Source: Roseiarcus sp963794155
GTDB taxonomy: Bacteria; Pseudomonadota; Alphaproteobacteria; Rhizobiales; Beijerinckiaceae
NCBI GenBank assembly: GCA_963794155.1
Contig: CAWCCX010000017.1
Location: 124,001-188,000, forward strand
Reading direction: 5' to 3'
DNA: 64,000 nt
Positions 16,768-24,936 of this stretch are shown piece after piece. Position 1 is the stretch's first letter. Each line of letters opens with the position of its first letter. The translations under genes and the position numbers were made by a program. A model generated the notes under the pieces. That model saw nothing but the letters and a program-made list of their open reading frames with translations. It was not told the origin of the DNA and ran no database searches.

Positions 16768-17374
16768 TCAGGCCGCCTTCCTTCGCCCGACCTCCGCCTG
16801 GTAGAGCGGAATCTCGATCCCGAGCGCCGCGGCGACGCTTGGTCGCTGGCACAGGCGGTCGAGATACGCCTTGACGTTCGGGTAGGCGGCGAGATCGATT
16901 TCCGGCGTCGCCCGCGTCCAGTTCGAGCAGGAATTCCCGCCCCTTGAGCTTGTCGTCGAGATAGGCGAGGCGCGAGGAATATTTTCGAACCGTCCACGCC
17001 CTGACCTCCGGCGGCGTCTCGCGGCCGAGCAGCGGCAGCATCAAGCCCTTGTGCAGTTCGGTTCCGATGAAGCTCAGCCATTGGCGCAGTCTGGCCCGCC
17101 CCATGGGATCGGACTCGGGCGGGGCAAGGGAGGCGGCCGGATGCGCGTCGGCGATGAACTGCAGGATGGCGGCGTTCTCGGTCAGCACCGTTCCATCGTC
17201 GAGCCGTAGCGCCGGCACGTAGCCGAGCGGGTTGACGGCCCGATAATCCTCGCCGGTCGCCAGCACGCGCCCGGCCTGCGTATCGACCTCGATCAGATTG
17301 ATGGCGACTCCAGCCTCGGCGCAGGCGATGCGAGCCGACATCGAACAGGCGAGCGGGGAAAAGAACAGCTCCAT
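16768..17374 (-). pseudogene. Glutathione S-transferase with internal deletion
   Basis: The N-terminal thioredoxin-fold half is normal (MELFFSPLACSMSARIACAE, NPLGYVPALRLDDG, TENAAILQFIADAHP), followed by helices down to YLDDKLKGREFLL. There the frame breaks; in another frame the C-terminal end resumes as NWTRATPEIDLAAYPNVKAY and QRPSVAAALGIEIP, ending at 16768. About 14 expected residues between FLL and NWT are absent, so a deletion of roughly 43 bp, not a multiple of three, removed part of the H-site domain near 16925. Start 17374 has GGAGG upstream. It is divergent from a TetR gene. Confidence 0.8.
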
Positions 17375-17385
17375 AGGGTCCTCCA

Positions 17386-17449
17386 TTGCAATTTATGTAC
17401 TCTTTCGCATAGAATGGGGGTCGTCAAGAGTTTTATTCGAAATGGTACA
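17386..17449 (+). promoter_or_regulatory. Promoter with paired operator arms between gst remnant and tetR
   Basis: TTGCAA (17386-17391) and TAGAAT (17410-17415), 18 bp apart, form a promoter towards the TetR gene. TGTACTCTTTCGCATA (17396-17411) and TATTCGAAATGGTACA (17434-17449) are inverted copies matching at 13 of 16 positions. The left arm overlaps the -10/-35 spacer and the right arm overlaps the start codon region, fitting autorepression. Confidence 0.55.
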
Positions 17450-18089
17450 AAAAGCTGCGCGCACGACACCTTTGCCCCCCGCGCGGCGACGCGGGCGTCC
17501 GCGCGCCTTCGAGCCCGAGACGGCGCTGACCCAGGCGATGGACGTCTTCTGGCAGGATGGGTTCGCTGCGACTTCGCTCGACGCGCTCAGCGTGGCGACG
17601 GGCTTGAACCGGCCGAGCCTGTACGGCGCCTTCGGCGACAAGCGCGCGCTCTACCTTCAGGCCTATCGCCAGTACCGCAAGCGCGTGAACGAGACGTTCG
17701 CGCCGCTGTTTCAAGCCCGCGCGCCGCTCAGGGTGAAGCTCCGGCGCATCCTGGTCGCCGCGCTCGACCTTTACCTCAGCGGCGAAGAGGGGCCGCGCGG
17801 CTGCTTCACGGTGTTGAGCGCCTCCTCGGACGCGATCGCGGATCCCGAAATCCGCACTCTGGTCGCAGACGCGATCGACAACACCGATCGGACGTTCGGG
17901 CGATTGTTCGCGGATGCGCGGGCGGCGGGCGAATTGCCGGGCGGCGCCGATCCGCGCGCTCTTGCGCGCCTCGCCTCTGCGACCATCCATACGCTGTCCA
18001 TCCGCGCCCGCGCCCGCATTCCCCGGGCCCAAATCCTGCCGGTCATTGACGACGCGGTGCGAACGATCTGCGGGAGCAAAAACGGCTAG
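17442..18089 (+). CDS. TetR/AcrR-family transcriptional regulator
   Basis: A 215-residue regulator. After a basic N-terminus the HTH reads ALTQAMDVFWQDGFAATSLD, LSVATGLNRPSLYGAFGDK; this variant (GLNRPSLYGAFGDK) is typical of TetR proteins next to oxidoreductase or GST genes. The C-terminal ligand-binding domain includes GEEGPRGCFTVLSASSDA. Divergent from the broken GST gene, which it probably repressed. Start ATG 17442; the frame is open further upstream but lies over the promoter. Confidence 0.9.
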   Translation: MVQKAARTTPLPPARRRGRPRAFEPETALTQAMDVFWQDGFAATSLDALSVATGLNRPSLYGAFGDKRALYLQAYRQYRKRVNETFAPLFQARAPLRVKLRRILVAALDLYLSGEEGPRGCFTVLSASSDAIADPEIRTLVADAIDNTDRTFGRLFADARAAGELPGGADPRALARLASATIHTLSIRARARIPRAQILPVIDDAVRTICGSKNG

Positions 18090-18190
18090 CGCGTCGCCCG
18101 ACGCCGCCGCCAATTGGCCATCGCGTTGCGCCGCGCTAGCTTCGCCCTGCCGGTCCAAAGGCCGGATCATCGACCCGATAGGAGCCCGAG

Positions 18191-18400
18191 ATGTCGCTAA
18201 AGGTCGCCACGACCCTGATGGGTTTGCTGCTCGCCCTCAATCTCGTCGTGCTGGCGTTCAATTTTTCTTCGCCGTCGCGCGCTGCAGTCGCGGGGATGAA
18301 GTCTCGTCAGCTCGAGGCCGATCCGGATTTCGTCCGCGCCGTGCGTTCGATCGTCGAGCATTGCAAGGTCAATGTCGATCTGGCGCGAGTGGAGTGCTGA
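18191..18400 (+). CDS. Small membrane-anchored hypothetical protein
   Basis: A 69-residue protein with an N-terminal hydrophobic segment (ATTLMGLLLALNLVVLAFNF) and a short polar tail containing two Cys (EHCKVNVDLARVEC). Start ATG 18191 with GGAG nearby. The hydrophobic part may be an uncleaved anchor or a signal peptide. No family recognised. Confidence 0.55.
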   Translation: MSLKVATTLMGLLLALNLVVLAFNFSSPSRAAVAGMKSRQLEADPDFVRAVRSIVEHCKVNVDLARVEC

Positions 18401-18470
18401 GAGCGCTGAGAGCAGGGACGCCGGCCCGCGGGCCTCTGTCCCCTCTTCAACTCCTGACCTGGAGAGAAGA

Positions 18471-18497
18471 CGCCTGGAAGGCCATGATTTCCAGGCG
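18471..18497. terminator. Hairpin, possible terminator
   Basis: A perfect nine-base stem, CGCCTGGAA and TTCCAGGCG, with a nine-base loop. It lies after the small membrane protein and just before the next promoter. No U-run follows, so intrinsic termination is uncertain. Confidence 0.4.
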
Positions 18498-18500
18498 CTC

Positions 18501-18529
18501 TTGACAGCATACCAACTGGTCGGTATGCA
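18501..18529 (+). promoter_or_regulatory. TetR-type promoter/operator
   Basis: TTGACA (18501-18506), a 17-bp spacer and TATGCA (18524-18529) form a strong sigma-70-like promoter. The palindrome CATACCAACTGGTCGGTATG (18508-18527) fills the spacer, with six-base perfect arms. This form matches known TetR/NemR-like operators and predicts autoregulation of the following tetR gene and its operon. Confidence 0.7.
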
Positions 18530-18636
18530 AATGTCGGCCGGCAGCGGCTGAAGGCGGCGGCGTCCGTCGACGCGCGGCGGCTCCCGGCTGACGACAGTCA
18601 GGACGAACTTGGAATCGGGCGAACTTGGAATCGAGA

Positions 18637-19551
18637 ATGAGCGAGAAGAGCAAACGAGCCGCGGCTCTCGCGCGCAAGGGCCGCGCCCCGTCCGGGTCAG
18701 GGCCGAGCAGGCGTCCAAAGGGCGTCGCCAACCGGCAGTCCGCGGTTTCGCGCGCGCCTCGTCGCGGCGAGCCGAGCGAGAAGGAGCCAGCGCGCGACAA
18801 GCTGCTCGACGCCGCTGTCCACGTTATCCGATCCAAGGGCTATTCGGCCGCGCGGGTGGAAGACATTTGCGCCGAGGCCGGGCTGACCAAGGGCGCGTTC
18901 TTCCATCATTTCCCGAGCAAGGAAGCCTGCGCAATCGCCGCGGCGGCGCATTTCGCCGCCAACGCCGATGCGTTGTTCGACGCCGCGCCCTATAGCCTTC
19001 TGCCCGACCCGAGAGGGCGCGTGCTCGGCTACGTCGACTTCCGCAAGGCGATCCTTAAGGGCGAGCTGGCGCAGTTCACCTGTCTCCTCGGCACGATGGT
19101 GCAGGAGGCCTATGCGTCCCATCCGGCCATCCGAGCCGCCTGCGATCGCTACATCAGCGAGCATGCCGGGCGGCTCGCTTCCGACATTGGCGAGGCAAAG
19201 GCGCGCTACGCCCCGGGCGCGGCATGGAAGCCGGAGAGCGCGGCCCTGTTCTCCCAGGCGGTTTTGCAGGGCGCATTCATTCTCGCCAAGGCGAAGGATG
19301 GCCCCAAGGTCGCCGCCGACTGCCTCGATCATCTCAAGCGCTACTTCGAGCGCCTGTTCGAGGGCGAGGCGACGGAACCATCGGCGCGTTGGCGAATTGG
19401 CGAAGACGTCACCAGAAGATCACGCCCTGCTTGTGGTTCGATTTCAACGCCGAGGAGGCGGTCGAACACTATCTGTCGATCTTCAAGACGAGCCGAATCG
19501 TGTCGACGACGCGCTACGGCGACGCCGGCCCCGGTCCGGCCGGCGCGGTGA
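18637..19551 (+). CDS. TetR-family regulator with abnormal C-terminus
   Basis: After a basic Ser/Arg-rich leader of about 55 residues the DNA-binding domain reads KLLDAAVHVIRSKGYSAARV, EDICAEAGLTKGAFFHHFPS. The ligand domain continues to CLDHLKRYFERLFEGEATEP, where TetR proteins of this type normally end. The remaining 50 or so residues are Arg/Ser-rich and are simply the downstream VOC gene read in another frame, so the native stop has been lost. Start ATG 18637; TTG 18625 is an alternative. It probably controls the VOC/DUF899/YCII genes through the operator at 18508-18527. Confidence 0.85.
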   Translation: MSEKSKRAAALARKGRAPSGSGPSRRPKGVANRQSAVSRAPRRGEPSEKEPARDKLLDAAVHVIRSKGYSAARVEDICAEAGLTKGAFFHHFPSKEACAIAAAAHFAANADALFDAAPYSLLPDPRGRVLGYVDFRKAILKGELAQFTCLLGTMVQEAYASHPAIRAACDRYISEHAGRLASDIGEAKARYAPGAAWKPESAALFSQAVLQGAFILAKAKDGPKVAADCLDHLKRYFERLFEGEATEPSARWRIGEDVTRRSRPACGSISTPRRRSNTICRSSRRAESCRRRATATPAPVRPAR

Positions 19552-19883
19552 TGACCATCCTGTTCGAAATCGACGGCCAGCAATTCCTGGCGCTGAACGG
19601 CGGACCGCATTTCAAATTCACGCCTGCTTTGTCCCTCATCGTCAACTGCGACGATCAGGCCGAGATCGACGCGCTGTGGGAGAAGCTTTCCGAGGGCGGC
19701 GCGCCGGGCCAGTGCGGCTGGCTCACCGACAAGTTCGGCGTCTCGTGGCAGATCGTCCCGCGCATGTTGCCCGCGCTCCTTGTGAGCGGCGACCCAGCGG
19801 CCGCCGATCGCCTCATGCGGGCTCTCTTCCCGATGAAGAAGCTCGACATTCATCAATTGCAACAGGCCATCCGGCCGAACTGA
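19389..19883 (+). CDS. VOC-family (PhnB-like) protein, start unclear
   Basis: A glyoxalase-fold protein of the PhnB / 3-demethylubiquinone-methyltransferase-like group: QKITPCLWFDFNAEEAVEHY, ALNGGPHFKFTPALSLIVNC, and GQCGWLTDKFGVSWQIVP. Members are usually enzymes or binding proteins of unknown substrate. The conserved N-terminus has no ATG before QKITP; CAC CAG AAG stands where ATG CAG AAG would be expected. TTG at 19389 is the nearest in-frame candidate, with a weak ribosome site, inside the tetR reading frame. Function may be impaired. Confidence 0.75.
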   Translation: MANWRRRHQKITPCLWFDFNAEEAVEHYLSIFKTSRIVSTTRYGDAGPGPAGAVMTILFEIDGQQFLALNGGPHFKFTPALSLIVNCDDQAEIDALWEKLSEGGAPGQCGWLTDKFGVSWQIVPRMLPALLVSGDPAAADRLMRALFPMKKLDIHQLQQAIRPN

Positions 19884-19894
19884 GGAGGAAAGCG

Positions 19895-20680
19895 ATGACC
19901 AATCCGTCCGCATCGGGCGTGCTCGGCAAATTCATCTGGTACGATCAGATGTCGAACGACCTTCCCGGCGCCGAGAAGTTCTATTCCAAGGTCGTGGGCT
20001 GGACGATCGCTCCCAACACGATGAACTCCCAGAAATATTCGTTGCTGCAGACGGGCGATGCGATGGTCGGCGAACTCATGCCGATCCCCGAAGAGGCCGC
20101 CAAGATGGGCGTGCGCCCGGCATGGATGGGCTATATCGCCGTGGACGACGTCAAGGGCTACGCCGACAAGGTGAAGGCCGCGGGCGGCGCGATCTTCAGG
20201 CCGCCAAGCGACATTCCCAATGTCGGGACCTTCGCAGTCGCCGGCGATCCGAGCGGCGCGGGTTTCCTGCTGTTCAAGGGAAGTAGCGACCAGGCGCCGG
20301 CGCAGGACCCGATGCAGGCCGGTCACATTGGCTGGCACGAGCTGCACGGCGGCGACCCGGAAAGCTCGTTCGCCTTCTATTCCGGCCTGTTCGGCTGGAC
20401 CAAGGGCGAAGCAATCAACATGGGGCCCGTGGGAACCTACCAGATTTTCACGACCAAGGGCCGGCAGGGCGGGGGCATGATGAAGAAGATGGCGCAAGAG
20501 CCAGCCGCGCACTGGCTCTATTACATCAACGTCGAGGCGATTGACGCGGCAGGCGAGCGCGTTAGGTCCGCGGGCGGCAAGGTCATCAACGGCCCGATGC
20601 AGGTTCCCGGCGGAAGTTGGGTCATCAATGGCCTCGATCCGCAAGGGGCGATGTTTGCGCTGGTCGCGCCGAAAAAGTGA
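19895..20680 (+). CDS. Two-domain VOC-family protein
   Basis: A 261-residue protein with two tandem VOC/glyoxalase modules: GKFIWYDQMSNDLPGAEKFY at the start and GHIGWHELHGGDPESSFAFY at about residue 145. Each half ends with a beta-strand containing Phe/Leu-rich cores (GFLLFKGSSD and GAMFALVAPKK). The family is related to hydroxylases and antibiotic-binding proteins; the exact role is unknown. Start ATG 19895 after GAGGAGG, 11 bp from the preceding gene, so likely one operon. Confidence 0.9.
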   Translation: MTNPSASGVLGKFIWYDQMSNDLPGAEKFYSKVVGWTIAPNTMNSQKYSLLQTGDAMVGELMPIPEEAAKMGVRPAWMGYIAVDDVKGYADKVKAAGGAIFRPPSDIPNVGTFAVAGDPSGAGFLLFKGSSDQAPAQDPMQAGHIGWHELHGGDPESSFAFYSGLFGWTKGEAINMGPVGTYQIFTTKGRQGGGMMKKMAQEPAAHWLYYINVEAIDAAGERVRSAGGKVINGPMQVPGGSWVINGLDPQGAMFALVAPKK

Positions 20681-20687
20681 CAATGTC

Positions 20688-20719
20688 GGGGCGCATCAGG
20701 CGATGCGCGCCCCTTGTGT
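20688..20719 (+). terminator. Hairpin terminator-like structure
   Basis: GGGGCGCATC and GATGCGCGCCCC pair around AGGC, then TTGTGTT. It lies just after the two-domain VOC gene and may attenuate transcription into the DUF899 gene. Confidence 0.55.
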
Positions 20720-20753
20720 TCAACCTTGATCCATCGTCTCGGAGCGGGAGTCC

Positions 20754-21461
20754 ATGAACGAGACCCAAATCCTGAAATCCGCCGCCGAGCTCGCCCGCGT
20801 CGACCCGGTGCGCATCCCCAACGAAAGCGCCGAGTATCGCGCGGCCCGCACCGCTCTGCTTGCAGAGGAGATCGAGCTGCGCCGTCATATCGAGCGTGTC
20901 GCCGCCCAGCGGCGCGCGTTGCCGCCGGGCGGCCCGGTGATCGGCGACTATCGCTTTGAAGGCGAAGACGGCCGGAGCGATTTCGCCGGGTTGTTCGGCG
21001 ACAAGCAAACGCTCGCAATCTACAGCTACATGTTCGGGCCAGAGCGCGCGCGCCCCTGCCCGATGTGCACCAACACGTTGGGCGCATGGGAGGGCAATGC
21101 CGCCGACATCGCGCAGAAGATCTCGCTCGCCGTGGTCGCGCGCTCGCCGATCGAGCGCCTGGTCGCTTGGAAGAAGGAACGCGGCTGGCGCAACCTTCGC
21201 CTCTTCAGCGATCTCAACGGCGCCTATTCGCGCGACTATTTCGGCCTCCTTCCCAACGGCTCTGAAGTCCCGGCCTTCAACGTGTTTACGCGCCGAGACG
21301 GAACGATCCGCCATTTCTGGTCGGGCGAGATGACGAACGAGAGCGCCGACCCCGGCCAGGACCCACGCGGCGCGCCCGATCCCGCGCCGCTATGGATGGT
21401 GCTCGACGCGACGCCCGAAGGGCGAGGGATGGACTGGTATCCGAAGCTCGACTACGTCTAG
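20754..21461 (+). CDS. DUF899-family thioredoxin-like protein
   Basis: A 235-residue member of the DUF899 family. Seen features: EYRAARTALLAEEIELRRHI at the N-terminus, GDYRFEGEDGRSDFAGLFGD, and a Cys pair in ERARPCPMCTNTLGAWEGNA in a thioredoxin-like core, ending PAFNVFTRRDGTIRHFWSGE. DUF899 proteins are often found with VOC and YCII genes, as here, and are thought to be redox or hydrolase-like; the activity is unproven. Confidence 0.9.
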   Translation: MNETQILKSAAELARVDPVRIPNESAEYRAARTALLAEEIELRRHIERVAAQRRALPPGGPVIGDYRFEGEDGRSDFAGLFGDKQTLAIYSYMFGPERARPCPMCTNTLGAWEGNAADIAQKISLAVVARSPIERLVAWKKERGWRNLRLFSDLNGAYSRDYFGLLPNGSEVPAFNVFTRRDGTIRHFWSGEMTNESADPGQDPRGAPDPAPLWMVLDATPEGRGMDWYPKLDYV

Positions 21462-21491
21462 CGGCGCCCTCGAGCTTCCAGAAGGAATACG

Positions 21492-21851
21492 ATGCGCGTC
21501 ATGGTGATCGTCAAGGCGACCAAAGACTCCGAGGCCGGCGGCGACCCGCCGCGCGAGCTGTTGGCGGATATGGGGGCGTTCAACCAGGCGCTGATCGAGG
21601 CCGGGCTGTTCGTCGACGCGGGCGGGCTTAAGGAAAGCCGCAAGGGCGCGCGGGTCGCCTTTTCCGGCAAGGACCGCACTCTGACCAAAGGGCCGTTCCC
21701 GAACACAAGTGAACTCGCCGCGGGCTACTGGATCTGGAGGGTCAAGGACCTCGATGAGGCGATCGGGTGGGTCAAACGTTGTCCCAACCCGATGCCGGGG
21801 CCTTCGGTCATCGAGATCCGCGAGATGTTCGAGATGGAGGACTTTGCCTGA
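21492..21851 (+). CDS. YCII-related (DGPF) protein
   Basis: A 119-residue YCII-domain protein: MRVMVIVKATKDSEAG, MGAFNQALIEAGLFVDAGGL, then TKGPFPNTSELAAGYWIWRV. The pattern is that of the DGPF-domain proteins, small ferredoxin-like-fold dimers often encoded with ECF sigma factors or VOC genes. It is 30 bp downstream of DUF899 and completes the VOC-VOC-DUF899-YCII set. Confidence 0.92.
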   Translation: MRVMVIVKATKDSEAGGDPPRELLADMGAFNQALIEAGLFVDAGGLKESRKGARVAFSGKDRTLTKGPFPNTSELAAGYWIWRVKDLDEAIGWVKRCPNPMPGPSVIEIREMFEMEDFA

Positions 21852-21924
21852 CGCGTTGACGTTTCCCGCCCTGGCTTCGAGCCGCGCGCGGCGCTAGACC
21901 CGTCGGATCGAAACGGGGCGACCG

Positions 21925-22920
21925 ATGACTTTGAGCAAACGCAAGCTTGGCGGGCAAGGGCTCGAGGTTTCCGCGATTGGCCTCGGCTGCATGGGCATGA
22001 GCCAGTCCTACGGCCCGGCGGACGAGGGCGAGTCGATCGCGACCCTTCATCGCGCGATCGAGCTCGGCTGCACGTTTCTCGATACTGCCGAAGGCTACGG
22101 CCCCTTCACCAACGAGGAGCTGATCGGGCGCGCGCTCAAAGGGCGTCGCGATCAGGTGACCATCGCGACCAAATTCGGCTTCCGTTTCGAGGGCGGCAAG
22201 CAGGTTGGCGCCGAACGAGACAGCCGGCCGCAGACGATCCGCAAGGCCGTCGACGGGTCGCTCAGCCGGCTCAAGACCGATCGCATCGATCTCCTCTATC
22301 AGCACCGGGTCGATCGGGCCGTCCCGATCGAAGATGTCGCCGGAACCGTCGGAGAATTGATCCAAGAGGGCAAGGCGCTGTTCTTCGGCCTCTCCGAGGC
22401 CGGGGTCGCCAATATCCGCCGCGCTCACGCCGAGCACCCGGTCTCGGCGCTGCAGAGCGAATATTCGCTTTGGGAGCGCAATCTCGAGGCCGAAATCATT
22501 CCAGTGCTGCGCGAGCTCGGAATCGGCCTTGTGCCGTTTTCGCCGCTCGGCCGCGGCTTTCTGACCGGCGACGCAAAGCGCGCGGAGGACTATCGCGAGG
22601 GCGACTACCGGCGGGTCGATCCCCGCTACCAGGGCGCGAACTTCGACGCCAATCAGCGCGCCGCGGCGATGGTGCGCCAAATCGCCGCCACGAAGCAGGC
22701 CAAGCCGAGTCAGATCGCGCTCGCCTGGATCCTGCACAAGGGCGACGACATAGCGCCGATCCCGGGGACCAAGCGGCGCCGCTATCTCGAAGAGAACGTC
22801 GCCGCCGAAGCAATTCGCCTCGACCCTGCCGACATGGAGGCGCTCGACGAGGCCCTTGGACCCGGCAAAATCGCCGGCCCGCGCTACCCCGATTGGGTGA
22901 TGGAGACCATCGACCGCTGA
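21925..22920 (+). CDS. Aldo/keto reductase
   Basis: NADPH-dependent oxidoreductase of 331 residues with a TIM barrel. The catalytic tetrad is visible: Asp and Tyr in FLDTAEGYGPFTNEELIG, Lys in TIATKFGFRF, His in LYQHRVDRAVP. The NADP-binding end is typical (IPGTKRRRYLEENVAA). It resembles the AKR13 / YakC group that reduces aldehydes and methylglyoxal. It follows the VOC/YCII cluster on the same strand and would fit carbonyl detoxification, though a 73-bp gap permits its own promoter. Confidence 0.94.
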   Translation: MTLSKRKLGGQGLEVSAIGLGCMGMSQSYGPADEGESIATLHRAIELGCTFLDTAEGYGPFTNEELIGRALKGRRDQVTIATKFGFRFEGGKQVGAERDSRPQTIRKAVDGSLSRLKTDRIDLLYQHRVDRAVPIEDVAGTVGELIQEGKALFFGLSEAGVANIRRAHAEHPVSALQSEYSLWERNLEAEIIPVLRELGIGLVPFSPLGRGFLTGDAKRAEDYREGDYRRVDPRYQGANFDANQRAAAMVRQIAATKQAKPSQIALAWILHKGDDIAPIPGTKRRRYLEENVAAEAIRLDPADMEALDEALGPGKIAGPRYPDWVMETIDR

Positions 22921-23050
22921 ACCGCGGCAGCCGCGTCACTTGCCATCGGCGCGCGGACGGCTAGCATGCGAAATCAAGAAAGGCCCGCCCCACTTGCCAA
23001 GCGCTTGACCGGCGATCGCCTCGAGGACGCGCGATCAAGAGGGCGCGAGC

Positions 23051-23710
23051 ATGACAAAGGCAAAGGGTCCGACCACGGCTGCATTCGTCAGCCAGAAGGG
23101 GGGCGTCGGCAAAAGCGCGCTCGCGCGTCTGCTCGCGGTCGGCGCGATCCACCGCGGCCGCAAGACCCTGCTTGCCGACTTCGATCTCGACCAACTGACC
23201 TGCGTCGAATGGGGCGCGCTGCGCCTGCGCGCGGAACTCAAGCCGGAGGTCGACGCGCGCGCATTCAAGAGCCTTAAGAAACTTCGGCGCGAGGATGGCG
23301 TCGCCGATTTCATTGTCGTCGACACCCGGGGCCTCGCCGACGATCTCACGACCGAGATCGCCGAGGACAGCGACGTCGTGTTCCTGCCGACCGGGGTCAC
23401 CGCCGACGATCTGAGGCCGACGCTGTCGTTGGCGCGCAAGCTCGCGCGGCGCGGCGCGGAGGGGCGGCTCGTCCTTGTGCTGTCGAAAGTCGGCCGCTCG
23501 GAGATGCAATTCTCCAAGGCGGTGGAGACGATCGAGGACGCCGGCTTCGAGCTGCTCGGCGAACATTGGCCGCAGCGCGACGGTTTCCAGAGCGACCTTG
23601 ATTCCGGTCGCGCCGGCCGCGAGGCGCGCAACCCCTACCTGCGCGAAATCGCCGAGCGGATGGAAGAGGCGCTCTACGCGCGCGCCGCGAAGGCGAAGCC
23701 CAGGGGGTGA
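23051..23710 (+). CDS. Orphan ParA/MinD-type ATPase
   Basis: A 219-residue P-loop ATPase with the deviant Walker A QKGGVGKSALARLL, Walker A' Asp in LLADFDLDQLTC and Walker B FIVVDTRGLADD. Such proteins partition plasmids or position protein cargo; there is no ParB, centromere-like repeat or plasmid gene nearby. The short conventional form without an N-terminal HTH suggests a regulator or a remnant of a mobile element. Start ATG 23051. Confidence 0.88.
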   Translation: MTKAKGPTTAAFVSQKGGVGKSALARLLAVGAIHRGRKTLLADFDLDQLTCVEWGALRLRAELKPEVDARAFKSLKKLRREDGVADFIVVDTRGLADDLTTEIAEDSDVVFLPTGVTADDLRPTLSLARKLARRGAEGRLVLVLSKVGRSEMQFSKAVETIEDAGFELLGEHWPQRDGFQSDLDSGRAGREARNPYLREIAERMEEALYARAAKAKPRG

Positions 23711-23764
23711 GCCAATAGCCGTTGTCATCGCGGGTAGGCCAAGCGCGCCGAGAGGCGCGGCGCT

Positions 23765-24506
23765 CTAAGATTGCGCCAGAACGAACAGCCGCCGAAGTCT
23801 TAGCAGCACGACGCCGTCGGGCTGCGTCGGATAGGCTTCATCCAGCTCGGCGGCGTAACGAGCGAGAAACTTCCGCCGATCGGTTGGGTCGAGTGGCGCC
23901 AGGAACGGCGCGAGGCTTGTCGCTTCCATCAACTCAACGATCGCCGCGACGCTGCTCATGGCGCGGAGGTAAGTGGCTTCCCAGATATCCACGGCGGCGC
24001 AAATCGGGCTGAGGAGTGCGTAGAGACCTTCCATCGACTCGTTAAACGGCCGCGTCTTTGCGATCGGTAGAAGCTTCCTTGCCCACGGTCCATCGGCTGC
24101 GATCATGCGCACCAGCGCCCGGCTCGGCTCATACAGGTCGTTGGGAATGTGAACCGCGAGCCAACCGCCCGCCGCGAGCATCTCGACCAATCTGGGCAGC
24201 AGGCGCGGCAGCGCCGGTAGCAGGTCCAGCGATCCGGTCGCGGAGATCAGATCAAATTTTTTTTGCCCACTCAGAAAGCGATCGCCCGAACCCCGGCCGA
24301 GAACCTGTTCGAGGCGCCTATCCCCGACCCGATCGCCCGATTGCGAAAGGTCGAAGGCCTCGATCTCGGCGTCGGGAAACTGCTGGGCCAGCAGCGGAAC
24401 TCATAGACCCCTGGCCGCTGTACACATCGGCAACGCGGCGCGGCGCTCTGGCGGGTATGCGGCACATGAGGTCGTGGGCCGCTCTCGATCGATGTTCGGG
24501 CGCCAT
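23765..24506 (-). pseudogene. tam: Degraded trans-aconitate 2-methyltransferase gene
   Basis: The C-terminal two-thirds is readable: EMLAAGGWLAVHIPNDLYEP, RPFNESMEGLYALLSPICAA, WEATYLRAMSSVAAIVELME, to LRLRRLFVLAQS. Upstream the frame reaches LLAQQFPDAEIEAFDLS, then a stop and a frameshift near 24400 separate it from DLMCRIPARAPRRVADVYSG. The SAM-binding motif, expected as DLGCGxG, reads DVYSGQG, and the segment around motif II is degenerate. Tam methylates trans-aconitate using SAM. It is probably inactive. Confidence 0.72.
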
Positions 24507-24633
24507 GCGCCTTCGCGCGGTTCGAACCGGGGCGCCATCATTCTGGGGCGCTATCATTCATTGCATTTCGTTAGATCGCGTCTCGTTAAATCGCTCCGGC
24601 TGAAAGAATTAAAGCGAGCGAGTTGCGTCGCAA

Positions 24634-24657
24634 AGCCGCCGGTTTTGGCCGGCGGCT
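24634..24657 (-). terminator. Terminator-like hairpin
   Basis: Perfect nine-base stem AGCCGCCGG / CCGGCGGCT around a six-base loop, just downstream of the DUF1344 gene. Only a short T-run follows on the minus strand. Confidence 0.55.
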
Positions 24658-24681
24658 CGCACTCAACCAAAGCGATCGTCG

Positions 24682-24936
24682 TCAGGTCGCGGGCTTGATC
24701 GAGGTAGCGTCCATTCTGTCGCCGGCCTTGGTGTAGCTCACCGTCACCTTCTCGCCGACCTTGAAGTCGGAGAGCTTCATGCTCTTGGGCGCCACATAAG
24801 ACGCGCCATTGTCCAAGGTGACCATATCCTTCGACATGTCCAAGCTCTTGATCGTGCCGGTGGCGTCGGCCGCATAGGCGACGGACGCCGCGCCGAGTAC
24901 GGCAGCCGCCAACGCGGCACTGACAAACATTCGCAT
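24682..24936 (-). CDS. DUF1344 periplasmic protein
   Basis: An 84-residue exported protein: signal peptide MRMFVSAALAAAVLGAASVA with cleavage after AYA, then DATGTIKSLDMSKDMVTLDN and VGEKVTVSYTKAGDRMDATS. The mature part looks like a small OB-like beta barrel typical of DUF1344, common in Hyphomicrobiales and of unknown function. Start ATG 24936 after GGAG. Confidence 0.88.
   Translation of the reverse strand: MRMFVSAALAAAVLGAASVAYAADATGTIKSLDMSKDMVTLDNGASYVAPKSMKLSDFKVGEKVTVSYTKAGDRMDATSIKPAT

Noticed and set aside
18471..18497. Hairpin as a riboswitch or small RNA
   Set aside because: It is a simple nine-base stem between two transcription units with no conserved riboswitch core.
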